Of a stretch of DNA of 64,000 bases, positions 35,134 through 45,421 are shown piece after piece; within the stretch, counting starts at the first letter, position 1, and each line of letters begins with the position of its first letter. The notes under the pieces are model-generated. The model searched no databases. It was not told the DNA's origin and saw only the letters and a list, made by a program, of their open reading frames with translations. This DNA comes from Diphasiastrum complanatum (taxonomy: Eukaryota; Streptophyta; Lycopodiopsida; Lycopodiales; Lycopodiaceae): NCBI GenBank assembly GCA_029204225.1, contig CM055095.1, forward strand, positions 19,181,450 through 19,245,449, read 5' to 3'. Made by a program: the position numbers and the translations under genes.

Positions 35134-35855
35134 ATGAGTCATGCAAACTACTATCTAATCTTTATCTTGTTTCTCATAGATTTAGCACGACCTATATACA
35201 AGTTGACTATTGTGCCAATTTGGACAATTGAGGCCTTGGAGTCGTTTGAAAAATTAAAAAAAGTCTTCATTTCCGCACCGATATTACGAGCATCTAATTG
35301 GTCGATAGAATTTCATCAAAATATGGTATTGGATCACTACTATCTCAGCCTAGTAAATATAAGAAAGATTTTCCTATCAGATTTGCAAGTCGTCAACTAA
35401 ATGATGCTGAAGTCAACTACTCCACAACAGAGCATGAAGATTTGGCTATGGTATTTCTATTAAGAAATATTAACATTATTTGATGGCAACACATTTCACA
35501 TTTTATACGGATCATCAGCCGTTGTTGTATTTAGTGAACAAGGCATCCCTGGAATGCATTCCAAGATCGTCATTGTCTTGTCGGTCATGTTTCAAGGATT
35601 TGGTCAGCACCTATTAATACAGAAGTAGATGATGAACTACCAAATGCTGCATTATTTTATGTGAAAGCAGTACCTGAATGGGTATCAAACATTATTGAAT
35701 ATTTGACGATGGGTCAAACAAATGAATCATTGTCCAAAGTTCAACAACAAATTTTAATTCTAAAAGCACCACTTTATCAATTGATCGCTAGATAGTTGTA
35801 TCAACGAGGAGCTGATGATATTCTTCGGAGATGTATTTTACCACATACTGTACAC
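35134..35855 (+). pseudogene. Gypsy RNase H and integrase start (truncated)
   Basis: Readable blocks are FEKLKKVFISAPILRASNWSIEFH, FASRQLNDAEVNYSTTEHEDLAMV, then HFTFYTDHQPLLYLVNKAS and a short RGADDILRRCILPH at 35810..35850, which opens the integrase H2C2 region. The copy stops abruptly there. The RNase H catalytic aspartate segment is eroded. Confidence 0.75.
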
Positions 35856-35856
35856 T

Positions 35857-36197
35857 AGACCCACATTCAATCCTATAATGATTAGGAATCACAAGAACTC
35901 AAACAATTATGAACATAGAAAGCAATTGCACCAATATGAGAGAAAAATCATGAAATTGCTTGATTGATTTTGGTGAGAGATCATCACCTATATATACATA
36001 ATCCATCACGGTTTTGGGCAGGTATGAGTAGCCCTAAACCTATCCCTAATGCTAATTTTGGTGGATCTTTCATCCCTACCAAGTTAGGGTTGGAATCTTG
36101 GAGATCCCTCAACAATGTAAAAACTACCAAAAATAGCTCCTACTTTTTCTCTCTTGTATCTAAGCATGATTTGGACTCATTCCAAAGGTTCTATTAC
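35857..36197. other. Unassigned LTR-like segment with TATA-like motif
   Basis: This stretch joins the truncated gypsy integrase to the copia integrase end. It contains tatatatacat near 35990 and no coding family. It might be a partial LTR, but no direct-repeat partner was found. Confidence 0.3.
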
Positions 36198-36881
36198 TTA
36201 GGTCAACTTGAGAACATCCTTATGAATGTGATGTTCATCAAATATAACATCCCTTGAAACAACAAATTTGTTCAAGGATGGGAGATAGATTTTGTGGCCC
36301 TTGCTTGAGCTTGCATATCCAAGCATGATTACTCTTGTGGAAGATGGATCCTCCTTGGTTCTTGTTTCCAATGGCACATGCACATAGCATATACACCCAA
36401 AAACTTTCAAGTGATTAAGATTGGGTTCATAAGGAGTTTTGCCTTCAATTGCTTTGCAAGACACCCTATTCATCAAGGAGTTTGCACAAACAAAAGATTC
36501 ACCCCAAAAGGATTTGGGCAAACAAGCATCCAATCTTAAAGCCTTAGAACATTCACATAATGTTATATTCATTCTTTCAGCAACTCCATTTTGTTGAGGA
36601 GTGTAAGGACAAGAAGTCTCTTTCTTGATCCCTTCCTTCTCACAAAAGGCCTTGAACTCATTAGAGATGAATTCTCCACCATTGTCACTTCTAAGAATCT
36701 TGATGCTATGATTATGATGCTTTTCCACAAACAACTTGAACTTTACAAAAGTATCAAATACTTGAGACTTGAAGGAAAGTAATAACACCCAACAATATCT
36801 TGAGTAGTCATCAATGAAGGTTAAAAAAATGGATGAACCTCCATTAGATTTTGTGCTAGCAATATGCACATCCGAGTGTAT
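36198..36881 (-). pseudogene. Copia integrase core, downstream part of the split element
   Basis: The minus strand reads FLTFIDDYSRYCWVLLL, LRSDNGGEFISNEF, PYTPQQNGVAERMN, the C-terminal PYEPNLNHLKVFGC and SRDVIFDE. These are the second aspartate and the glutamate region of the integrase core, intact. The reading ends at 36198 with no RT or RNase H, so the element had lost its 3' half. The upstream part of the same integrase lies beyond the nested element at 41234 and higher. Confidence 0.85.
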
Positions 36882-37359
36882 TGTGAAAAATGCAAAAATA
36901 AGCTTGGTAGAGGCCAAAAATCTTGTATATATATAAACACACATGTGTGGAGCCTGTTCCCACGTGTGAAAATAGTGTACTTGTCATGTACCATAGTCAT
37001 ATAGGTTGTACATATGATTTAATTCAAGTTCTAGTGGCTAAAAAGGCCAAAAACTAGTTTTCTAGACATATGACACATGGCATCAGTCTATTGCTTGCAT
37101 GAGCCACATCCTTTAGTTAGGTGTCACATACCATGTGTAGAGGACAGCTCACATGTGTGGAATAAGCTGAAGTAGACGAATTTTGACTTCTAGAAGATTT
37201 TCAAGTAGATCTCCATATAGAAGGAAAATGGACCAAAAGTGCTCAAAATAGAAGGTTTTGTCCAAGTGTCAGTTTTGCATGATGAATCATCATATGACAA
37301 AGCACCTTCACACATGTGGGATCAAAGGGATGATCAGTACCACGAGCTCTCACTTATTG

Positions 37360-37367
37360 TATATATA
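37360..37367 (+). promoter_or_regulatory. TATA box in the nested 5' LTR
   Basis: TATATATA followed by GAG; the 3' LTR has the same box at 40893..40900. The likely transcript start is some 30 bp downstream, which would put U3/R/U5 boundaries near 37395. Confidence 0.6.
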
Positions 37368-37521
37368 GAGCCACATTTGGCCATAATCAGCGTGAGACAC
37401 CAATCTTGGTTTTAGAAGCAATTTCGAGTGATTCTCTCCATTTGTCTACATTTGTTTTGATTTTTTTGAGGTTCTATCAATGTGTACTTGATTTTCAGGT
37501 TGGAGTCAATACTCAGACAGT

Positions 37522-37539
37522 GTTTCACACGTGTGAAAC
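37522..37539. promoter_or_regulatory. Perfect 18-bp palindrome around a G-box (CACGTG)
   Basis: The sequence gtttcacacgtgtgaaac equals its own reverse complement and contains the G-box core CACGTG. The 3' LTR keeps it unchanged at 41055..41072. G-boxes bind bZIP and bHLH factors in plants. Being downstream of the TATA box, it would lie in the transcribed leader, so its role is open. Confidence 0.6.
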
Positions 37540-37713
37540 CATAAAGTACACTTACCTTCAATTAATGATTGTTCTTGTTAGGATTTTGTGTCTAGAATTG
37601 ATCTAGATTGATCTTAATCTGAAGTAGATTGATAGATCAAGTAATCTGACAACCAATCCCTCTTGAGGATCAGATTAGGATCCACTCTTGGTCCGTTTTG
37701 TACATTTTGCACA

Positions 37714-37725
37714 TGGTATTAGAGC
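37714..37725 (+). promoter_or_regulatory. Primer-binding site of the nested element
   Basis: tggtattagagc directly follows the LTR end. It is the initiator tRNA-Met type with the same C-to-T change as the site at 15401. Confidence 0.8.
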
Positions 37726-38898
37726 CAAGTACAAGAGGCTTTATTGATATTGATAGGGTTGATCCAAATCAAAGCCAAAATTAGCAAGTTTTAGGAAACT
37801 AGTCAAATTTTGGGTAGCGAGTTGGATTTGATAGATATCCTCAAAATTTTTGGTCCATAACTCTTTTCACACGTGTTAGGCCATACAGCTCCGATTTTGA
37901 CTGAGAAATTTTAAAAATTTGTAGAATTTGACTCGCATACTCAATTTGAGTGACTTTTGGTGCAAAATCAAGCATTTTCTATAGAGAATCTAATCCCTTG
38001 ATTAGTTCTTGGATTAGATCAGCCAAGATATTAAATTTGAAGCTTGAATTAGGTGCATTAATTGATTATCTCTGACTTTTTGAGTGCATGTTGAAGTTGA
38101 GAGAGATTTTGCCATTTTGTGTTGTTATTGGTGGAGAGTTTGTCTTCTCTTAATTGATCAAATCTTTCTAAGTGGCATTAGCTCTTTGAAGCACAATATC
38201 TTATGGAGAAAAATCACAACTTTTGATTTTGAAATTCATTCCAAGTCTTAAAAGGTAGAGTAATTGGTGGAATCCAATAGGAGTGATTGAATTCAATTTG
38301 TTGAGCAAAAATTGACATAGAATGTATGAAACTCAAATTAGTTCTATTCAACTTTCTTTGTGAGAGTGTGAGGGTCAATTTGTGATCCCATTGGATGTCT
38401 AGAATGAGGAGTCCATATTTGAGTATTCATGCATGGTTGAGATCTTTGTGAATCTCTAGTTGTCTAAATTTTTTAAGCTTTGTGAAAAATTGATGGTATA
38501 GTTTGTTGTCAAATCAAATCAAATTCATTCTAAATCTCAAGAGTGAGATTATTTGGGTCAAGAGTGAGTCCAAAAGAAGTGATTAAGTTTGATTTTCATG
38601 TGTTTGAAACAAAACCCATCTTTTGTTCAAGAATCTCAAGTGTTGAGAGAACTAGTCAAGTGAAAAGAAAAATCTAGCTGCCAAATCTTTTCATATCCAT
38701 TTCAATTTTCAGAAGAAAGAGTCATTGGTATTTGATGAGTCCAATAGGAGATTGGATCTGATTTCTTTTGTGATTTGATTCAAATATTGTGTGCTTTTGT
38801 CTTAGTGATCAAAGCAAAGTTTCCAAGTGACTAGTCATTAGTGTGAAGATTGATTCTTAGGTTTGTGAGCTAGATCTTTTGTAGATTATTCTAGATTA

Positions 38899-40254
38899 TT
38901 GAAGATGTTCAAATCTAGTCTCTTGAAAGTCACAAATTACATTTGTAGAATCATATCACAGATTTTTATTCACATGGCATTAATAGGTGTCATCCTATTG
39001 AAGGAAAGAAAGGATCCTAAGTGCAACCTTTGTGGCAAGGAAGGATATATTTTCTTAAGATGCTACAAAAAGAAGACCAATCCATCCAAGGAGAACCAAG
39101 GCAAGGGGGCCGAGGTGAAGGATGGAGCTTCAAGTTCAAAATGCAAATACAAGAAGGACAAGCTTAAGGAAAGGTGTTTCCTTTGTGGAAAGATGAATGA
39201 GGCTTGGAGTCTCACAAGGACTTGCAAGATTTGTCTTCAAGAGTCCATCACAACACATGTTGAATCTTTTGAAATTTTTCATTTGGAAGTGCATTGTTTG
39301 GTTCAAGATGCAAAGATAGATGTCACTTTCATGAAAGTAAATTGGATTTATTTTATGTCCTTGAAAAGTATTTTGCTTGTAACTTTGGACAAGTTCAAAC
39401 TTATTGTTATTATCCAAGAGAAATCAATCAAGAATAAGGAGCAATCACAAAATGAAAATAGTTTCATTTATGCTCTCATGTCAACTTATGAAGAACCATT
39501 TTGCTTTGAAGAGATTTTTGTATCTCAAAGGTGGATTAAGGCAATACTAGTTGAGTGTGATGCCTTAAAAGATAGCAAAATATGTTTTCCTTGTAAGCTT
39601 ACATTAGTTATGAAGTCAAGGAAATAGAAATATCTTCATAATGTAGGATCTTTTGCTTTCAATAAGATCATGAATGATGTGTTCATTCATAAAGATGAAA
39701 ATTGTAAGTTTTCAATCTTAAAGGCAAGTTGTAAACTTCTTATGAGAATAAGTGAAGCATCCAAAGTGGACACTTATATCCATAAGCAAGTAGTTAGCCT
39801 TATTGAGATGGAAATGCCTTTTGATTTCAATATTGGAAAAATCATGCCAAGTTGTGGTGATTTTTGGACTTATGTTTCTAGCATAAGTAATCTTGATAAT
39901 CATAGGAAGTGCATATTGAATGGTCATACTTGTTGTGATCATTATGAGACATGGCGGTCTCGGATTTCCATCAAGAAGGAGCATCATGAAGAGGATCTTA
40001 AGGAGTCATCTCAAGGTTCAAGTGTGCGAAGGATTGAGGAGGAGAGACCTTCTCAAGTTGTGATTCCAAAAAGAAACTCAAGAAACATGGTTGAACCCAT
40101 GTGGCTCACATTTCAAGGGAAAGAGCAGCATATCTCATGTGAAGGAGCAAGCCTCAAGGTCAAGCATCTACATGAAAATTGGAAGGAATCAATTTTGGAG
40201 GTGCTAGGATGGTGCAAAGCTCTCAAGTTCATCAAAGATGTCAACATCAAATAA
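38899..40254 (+). CDS. Long ORF of the nested element, gag-like zinc knuckles, one internal UAG
   Basis: A 451-codon frame is broken by a single TAG at 39625..39627; the second half has its own ATG at 39670. The first half has a lysine-rich segment with a knuckle, CNLCGKEGYIFLRC (the canonical His is replaced by Tyr), and a second cysteine motif, CFLCGKMNEAWSLTRTC. The second half contains CILNGHTCCDHYETW and a basic/acidic tail (EDLKESSQGSSVRR). No capsid-like domain is recognised upstream, and I do not know the rest of the protein. It may derive from a copia gag end joined to a pol linker. A function in packaging is inference only. Confidence 0.55.
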
Positions 40255-40401
40255 GCACTATCATGGATATGGTGATTTCAGATCAACATCAAGCTCATTG
40301 GCTGGTCTTCACACCTTTTGAACCAGCAAAGACCAATTCAGCCCATGGAGTCAAATTCAAGATCATCATGTTTTCCATCAAGCTAGATCTACCAAGCTAG
40401 A

Positions 40402-40415
40402 TTTTTGAGGAGGAG
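40402..40415 (+). other. Polypurine tract of the nested element
   Basis: tttttgaggaggag directly precedes the 3' LTR and is the expected plus-strand primer. Confidence 0.7.
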
Positions 40416-41233
40416 TGTGAAAAATGCAAAAATAAGCTTTGTAGAGGCCAAAAATCTTGTATATAGATAAACACAAATGTGTGGAGCCTGTTCCCACGTG
40501 TGAAATAGTGTACTTGTCATGTACCATAATCATATAGGTTGTACATATGATTTAATTCAAGTTCTAGTGGCTAAAAAGGCCAAAAACTAGTTTTCTAGAC
40601 ATATGACACATGGCATCAGTCTATTGCTTGCATGAGCCACAGCCTTTTGCTAGGTGTCACATCCCATGTGTAGAGGACAGCTCACATGTGTGGAATAAGC
40701 TGAAGTAGACGAATTTTGACTTCTAGAAGATTTTCAAGTAGATCTCCATATAGAAGGAAAACGGACCAAAAGTGCTCAAAATAGAAGGTTTTGTCCAAGT
40801 GTCAGCTTTGCATGATGAATCATCATATGACAAAGCACCTTCACACATGTGGGATCAAAGGGATGATCAGTACCACGAGCTCCCACTTATTGTATATATA
40901 GAGCCACATTTGGCCATAATCAGCGTGAGACACCAATCTTGGTTTTAGAAGCAATTTTGAGTGATTCTCTCCATTTGTCTACATTTGTTTTGATTTTTTT
41001 GAGGTTCTATCAATGTGTACTTGATTTTCAGGTTGGAGTCCATACTTAGACAGTGTTTCACACGTGTGAAACCATAAAGTACACTTACCTTCAATTAATG
41101 ATTGTTCTTGTTAGGATTTTGTGTCTAGAATTGATCTAGATTGATCTTAATCTGAAGTAGATTGATAGACAACCAATCCCTCTTGAGGATCAGATTAGGA
41201 TCCACTCTTGGTCCGTTTTGTACTTTTTCCACA
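40416..41233 (+). mobile_element. 3' LTR of the nested element (818 bp)
   Basis: It aligns over its whole length with 36882..37713. It is shorter mainly through the loss of about a dozen bases near 41168. High similarity between the two LTRs marks a relatively young insertion compared with its host copy. Confidence 0.92.
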
Positions 41234-42760
41234 TATGAGTTCAAGAGGATGAGATGACTTTGTGATGGAGTTAGGAAACACCTTCTTATGTGCCTTGGAT
41301 AAAGCACAAGCTTCACAAACCTTGTCTTCCTTCCCAATAGACCTTGGTAGGCCTAAAGCATACTCCTCCTTGATCATAGCCTCCATGGAACCCGAGTTGA
41401 CATGTCCAAGTCTTTTGTGCCATAAAGTGAAGGTAGATATCTTGCTCTTCTCGGCCAACATGACAACATTAGTATCCACAAATGCATCCAACTTATAAAG
41501 TTTGCCAAGTCTAGTGCCCTTAACCACTATCTTACCCTTCTTCTTGATGAAACATTCATTTGAAGCAAAGTCAACATTGAAACCATTGTCTACCATTTGG
41601 CCAACACTTAGTAGATTCTTTGTTATTGTAGGAATGTACAAAACACCTTCTATGTTGCTCTTTTTGGAAGATCCTAAGCAAAGGGGAATGCTACCAACTC
41701 CTTCAATCTTACAAGCTTCATCATTTGATGTATAGATAGATTTTATAGGTCCATCATAAGATAAGAGAGAAGAGAAAAACTCCCTTTTGCTAGTCATGTG
41801 TGAACTAGCACCCGAGTCAATCCACCAAGGAACTTCTCTTTTGAAGCTTGTTGAAGAAAATATGGACATCATGAGAGAGTCCTCATGTGAACTCTCCTCC
41901 TCCTCCTCTTTGCTCATGTTGTCTTGGCTTTGATCTTGCTTCCTCTTGAAGCATTCTGAGGCATAATGCTCCATCTTGCTACAATAGTAGCAATTCACCT
42001 TTGATTTGTCCTTCTTGACTTTGGTGGTTGATGGAGATGCCTTTGAGAGTCCTTCTTGATCCTCAAGCTTTAAAGACTTATTGAATGTTGATCCTTTGCC
42101 TTTGGACTTCCCTTTGCCTTTGGTGAAGAGAGCTTGGACGTCATCTCCACCTTGGCTGGAAAGTCTATCCATCCTCTCTTGCATTTGGCTCCTTCTTGAC
42201 TCCTAGGCCATGAGTGTGCCTTGGAGCTCTTCAAGTATGGGTAGCTTACCCATAATTGCATATCCCTGAACCAAATTGTCAAATTCAAAGCTTAGTCCAT
42301 TCAATATGAGCTGAACAATCTCTTCATCCTTGATAGGATCACCTATGAAGGCTAGCTCTTTGTTCAATTCCTTCACTCTTAAGACAAAAGAATGTGCACT
42401 CTCTCCTTTCTTTTGATAGCTTCTATAGATTTGATTCTTAAAAGCTAACATCCTAGTTTGGTTCTTGGATTCATAGACCTTTTGCAAAGTCTCCCAAGCC
42501 TCTTGAGCCGAAGTGCAATCTCCTACCTCTCTTAAGAGTTCATTTGCAACATTCATTTTTATACAATGTAGTGCAATATTGCACCGCTTGTTGTATTTGG
42601 CTTTTTCTTGAGAATGAATAGGTTCATCCTCCTTACCATTTACAATCTCCATTAGATCTTGCATGATCATGATGGATTCCATTCTAACTTTCCATATGGA
42701 ATAGCTAGTTTTGTTGAGCCGCTCATTCGTATCCAAAAGATATGCATTTGAAGATGCCAT
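41234..42760 (-). pseudogene. Copia gag, protease and integrase start, upstream part of the split element
   Basis: Gag starts at 42760 with LNKTSYSIWKVRMESIMI, FKNQIYRSYQKKGES and ILEELQGTLM. A single TAG near 42200 interrupts it; the frame then continues with a knuckle, CYYCSKMEHYASEC (near 41980), and the protease PWWIDSGASSHMTS near 41815. The integrase zinc finger HKRLGHVNSGSM with CEACALSKAH follows. The reading is cut at 41234 by the nested LTR. Only one stop in about 500 codons suggests modest age. Confidence 0.88.
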
Positions 42761-43532
42761 CTATTCTCCTAATCAAGGACTTGACACAAATGAAGGTTAC
42801 TTCTATTGATTTTATTGAAGATCTACCTTCTCCCACTTCTTAGGGACCCAAAAAGATTAGTAATAGACTTCCTATAAATATCTAAGAATGATCTTTAACA
42901 AAATCAAATCATAGAATACTAGAAACATTGCACTTGCTTGATTGAAGTAGACAATACTAGTAGAATTGCCCCTCTTTCTATAAAGAACATAAATGCTTCC
43001 AAATGATCTGATCAAGAGTGAATTTCAGCAACCTAATATCCTTCCAAAATCACTTGCAAAATATCTAAATGGAACTTAATGAGGATGCGCAATCTACTAT
43101 CCAATCACAAGCAAAAATTGATCAAAATTGATGAAAAATTGATCTAATTTGATGCTGAACCTAAATCACTTTAGGAGGTGTCCTCTACATCTTAGAACAG
43201 CCTTGAAGAGTCACCAAATCTCTGATCTTCCCTCTCCTTGAATGCTAGAAAGCCTCCTCTATGAAAACACCTCCAAAACTTGCTTAGAAATCAATGCTTG
43301 GAGCGCAAAACTTGCTATCTTGGTAATGTGGATTGAATTCAACTTTGCCTTAAGTTTTAGACACCTAAACACCTGCAAATGAAGTCACACAACACCAATC
43401 TCCAATGGTTTTGACTCACTTTGAGTTCTAGAATCAATGCTAGATGCTAAGATCCAATCTACACAAGATTTAGATCAAAAATTGTGATCAAATTGAATGA
43501 AAACCAAGGATTTAGCTCATTTTAGTCTTTAG

Positions 43533-43544
43533 GCTCTGATACCA
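43533..43544 (-). promoter_or_regulatory. Primer-binding site of the split copia element
   Basis: On the minus strand this is TGGTATCAGAGC, a perfect initiator tRNA-Met site. The LTR should start at 43545 (tgtaaaaatt). Only about 110 bp separate this point from gypsy integrase coding, so the 5' LTR is truncated or very short. Confidence 0.8.
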
Positions 43545-43659
43545 TGTAAAAATTATAGTTTTTCTCATTTTTTGTTATCTTTAAAAAAAACAAAATAAAT
43601 ACTAAAAAATAACAAAAATAAAAATCAAATAAAATTAAAAAATATCCAAATGATAGTTA

Positions 43660-44330
43660 GGTAGGCAGATCAGGCTGCCAAAACTTCCGTAGTCAGTTGT
43701 CATTCACTAGGACTGGGGTATCAAATCTTTTTCCATCAAGGTGTTCCAAGACCACTGCTCCATAAGATAATTTTTTTTTTCATTTTGTATGGTTTTTCGC
43801 TTGTGAATTTCAACTTCCCTATGATCGGCTTCATTTTGTACATCAAGGCAAGATCTCCTTTCTTCAAATCCTTCTTATGTAAACGACGATCGTGCCATGC
43901 TTTGCAATGAGCTTTCTCAATTTCTAGTGCATAAACTATCATCAATTTGGTTTCACATAGTTTATGCAAAGCCTCCTAGCGAAATTGCAAAGATTTAGCA
44001 TCATCCAGATGTTCAATAGCTACTACGCGTAAGGATGGTACCAAAAATTCGATTAGCATCACAACATTCTAATCATAAACCAAATGAAAAGGCATCTGAT
44101 TCATACTAACTTTATAAGTTGTTTGGAAGGCTCATAATGTAGTATATAACTTGTGTTCCCAATCTGAACGGCTTGCCTCAACTGTTTTTGTCATGATACT
44201 GCATAGAATCTTGTTAGAAGATTTTGCTTGTTCATTGCCCCTTCTTGGATAGTATGAAGTACTAAACCGATGGGTTACAAAAACATTCTTCCATTAAACA
44301 CTTGATCATTCCATTGACAAAATGGGCACC
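43660..44330 (-). pseudogene. Gypsy integrase C-terminal fragment
   Basis: The minus strand reads an integrase core end (THRFSTSYYPRRGNEQ, SDWEHKLYTTL, FHLVYD), then AHCKAWHDRRLHKKDLKKGD and GKLKFTSEKPY, and ends near 43660 with KRFDTPVLVNDN. It closely parallels the integrase tail at 895..1400. The right boundary meets the fold-back repeat at 44332. Confidence 0.75.
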
Positions 44331-44331
44331 A

Positions 44332-44968
44332 TGGTTTCTAAGGCATTCTGGCCACTTGGCCACTATGTCACATTTTTTGCGAAGGTGGGAAAAAGGCGAA
44401 GGTGCCTAAAAACCGAAAAAGCTGAAGGTGCCTTTAAATGGTTTCTAAGGCATTCTGGTGGAGGGGCGATAAAGGCGAAGGGACGACAATGTCGTATTTT
44501 AGAAAAATGCAACATTGGCCCTCCCATGCGAAAAATGCGAAGGTGTTCTCAAAAAATGCGACACTGCCCTTAAAAAAATGTGAAGGTGCCCTTAGAAAAA
44601 TGCGAAGAATGCGACACTGGCATTTGGAGGGCACCTTCACATTTTTCAAGGGCAGTGTCGCATTTTTTGGAGGGCCAGTGTCGCATATTTGTGAGGACAA
44701 TGTCACATTTTTTTGGAGGATAGTGTCGCATTTTTCGGGTCATGAGGGGGAGGACAGTGTCGCATATTTGTGAGGACAATGTCATATGTTTCGGGAGGCA
44801 GTGTCGCATATTTGGAGGGCAGTGTCACATTTTATGGAGGGTAGTGTCGCATTTTTCGGAGGGCCAGTGTCACATATTTGTGAGGGCCAATGTCGGAAAA
44901 ACCGTGAGTTCAGTGTCACATTTTTGTGAGGGCCAGTGTCACATTTTTTGGATAGGAGGGCCATTTTT
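44332..44968. repeat. Fold-back repeat, word AAAAATGCGACACTGG / CCAGTGTCGCATTTTT
   Basis: The left half (to about 44625) repeats aaaaatgcgaaggtgcc and aaaatgcgacactg. The right half (44635..44968) repeats the reverse complement, cagtgtcgcatttttggagg, about ten times. A 21-bp direct repeat starting atggtttctaaggc occurs at 44332 and 44438. The long ORFs read through here are repeat artefacts. One of the six fold-back loci. Confidence 0.75.
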
Positions 44969-45131
44969 TGGATGCAATTATCTCTTTCTCTGCCTCCGGC
45001 ATCATTCTTGCACCACTCCTTTTTCTCAACATATGCATGTTGGTTAAGTAGTTGTGCGTGAATGGAAGAAAAATCTCCTCAGTTGGAGGCCAACTACAAA
45101 ATAGGTAGAAGATAGATAGATACGTACGAAC

Positions 45132-45133
<2 letters not shown>

Positions 45134-45225
<92 letters not shown>
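45134..45225. repeat. (CT)n / (GA)n microsatellite, about 46 units
   Basis: Uninterrupted CT dinucleotide run ending in cctttt. It lies just beyond the C-terminal stop of the Helitron-type helicase. Confidence 0.95.
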
Positions 45226-45227
<2 letters not shown>

Positions 45228-45421
45228 TTTATGCAGCCTAGAATAAAAGACATTGCACATGTTCTCAAATCTCTGATCAATGCGTTATTGTTAAGATAGA
45301 TACAATTTGACAATAGTGGCAGCTCCATTTGATTCTTGACCAGGGTGATAAAAAGCATACAAAGATTATATTTTGTTCACAAAACTTCCGTGTACACTAT
45401 ATTTTGTGTGTACGTGGAGAC

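Larger units (their letters stand above)
36882..37713 (+). mobile_element. 5' LTR of the nested element (832 bp)
   Basis: It ends with gcaca directly before the primer site. It contains a TATA box (TATATATA, 37360..37367) and the palindromic G-box at 37522..37539. Several cacatgtgtg and cacgtgtg words recur. It differs from the 3' LTR by scattered substitutions and by about a dozen bases (atcaagtaatctg region near 37640) absent from the 3' copy. Confidence 0.92.
36882..41233 (+). mobile_element. Nested LTR retrotransposon inserted into the copia integrase
   Basis: Two long direct repeats (36882..37713 and 40416..41233) flank an interior with a primer site and an ORF split by one stop. Both LTRs begin tgtgaaaaatgc and end with aca. 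The minus-strand copia integrase reading stops at one edge and resumes at the other, which proves insertion into it. No RT, integrase or RNase H is present, so the element is non-autonomous. Outside the LTRs the flanks share only the 3 bp TAT, not a clean 5-bp duplication. Confidence 0.92.

Noticed and set aside
44322-44809. Overlapping ORFs on both strands with CRHFP/TLPLKK-type repeats
   Set aside because: Arise from the fold-back word aaaaatgcgacactg read in several frames.
45044-45358. Arg-Glu repeat ORFs over the CT/GA run
   Set aside because: Pure microsatellite translation, with no conserved flanks.
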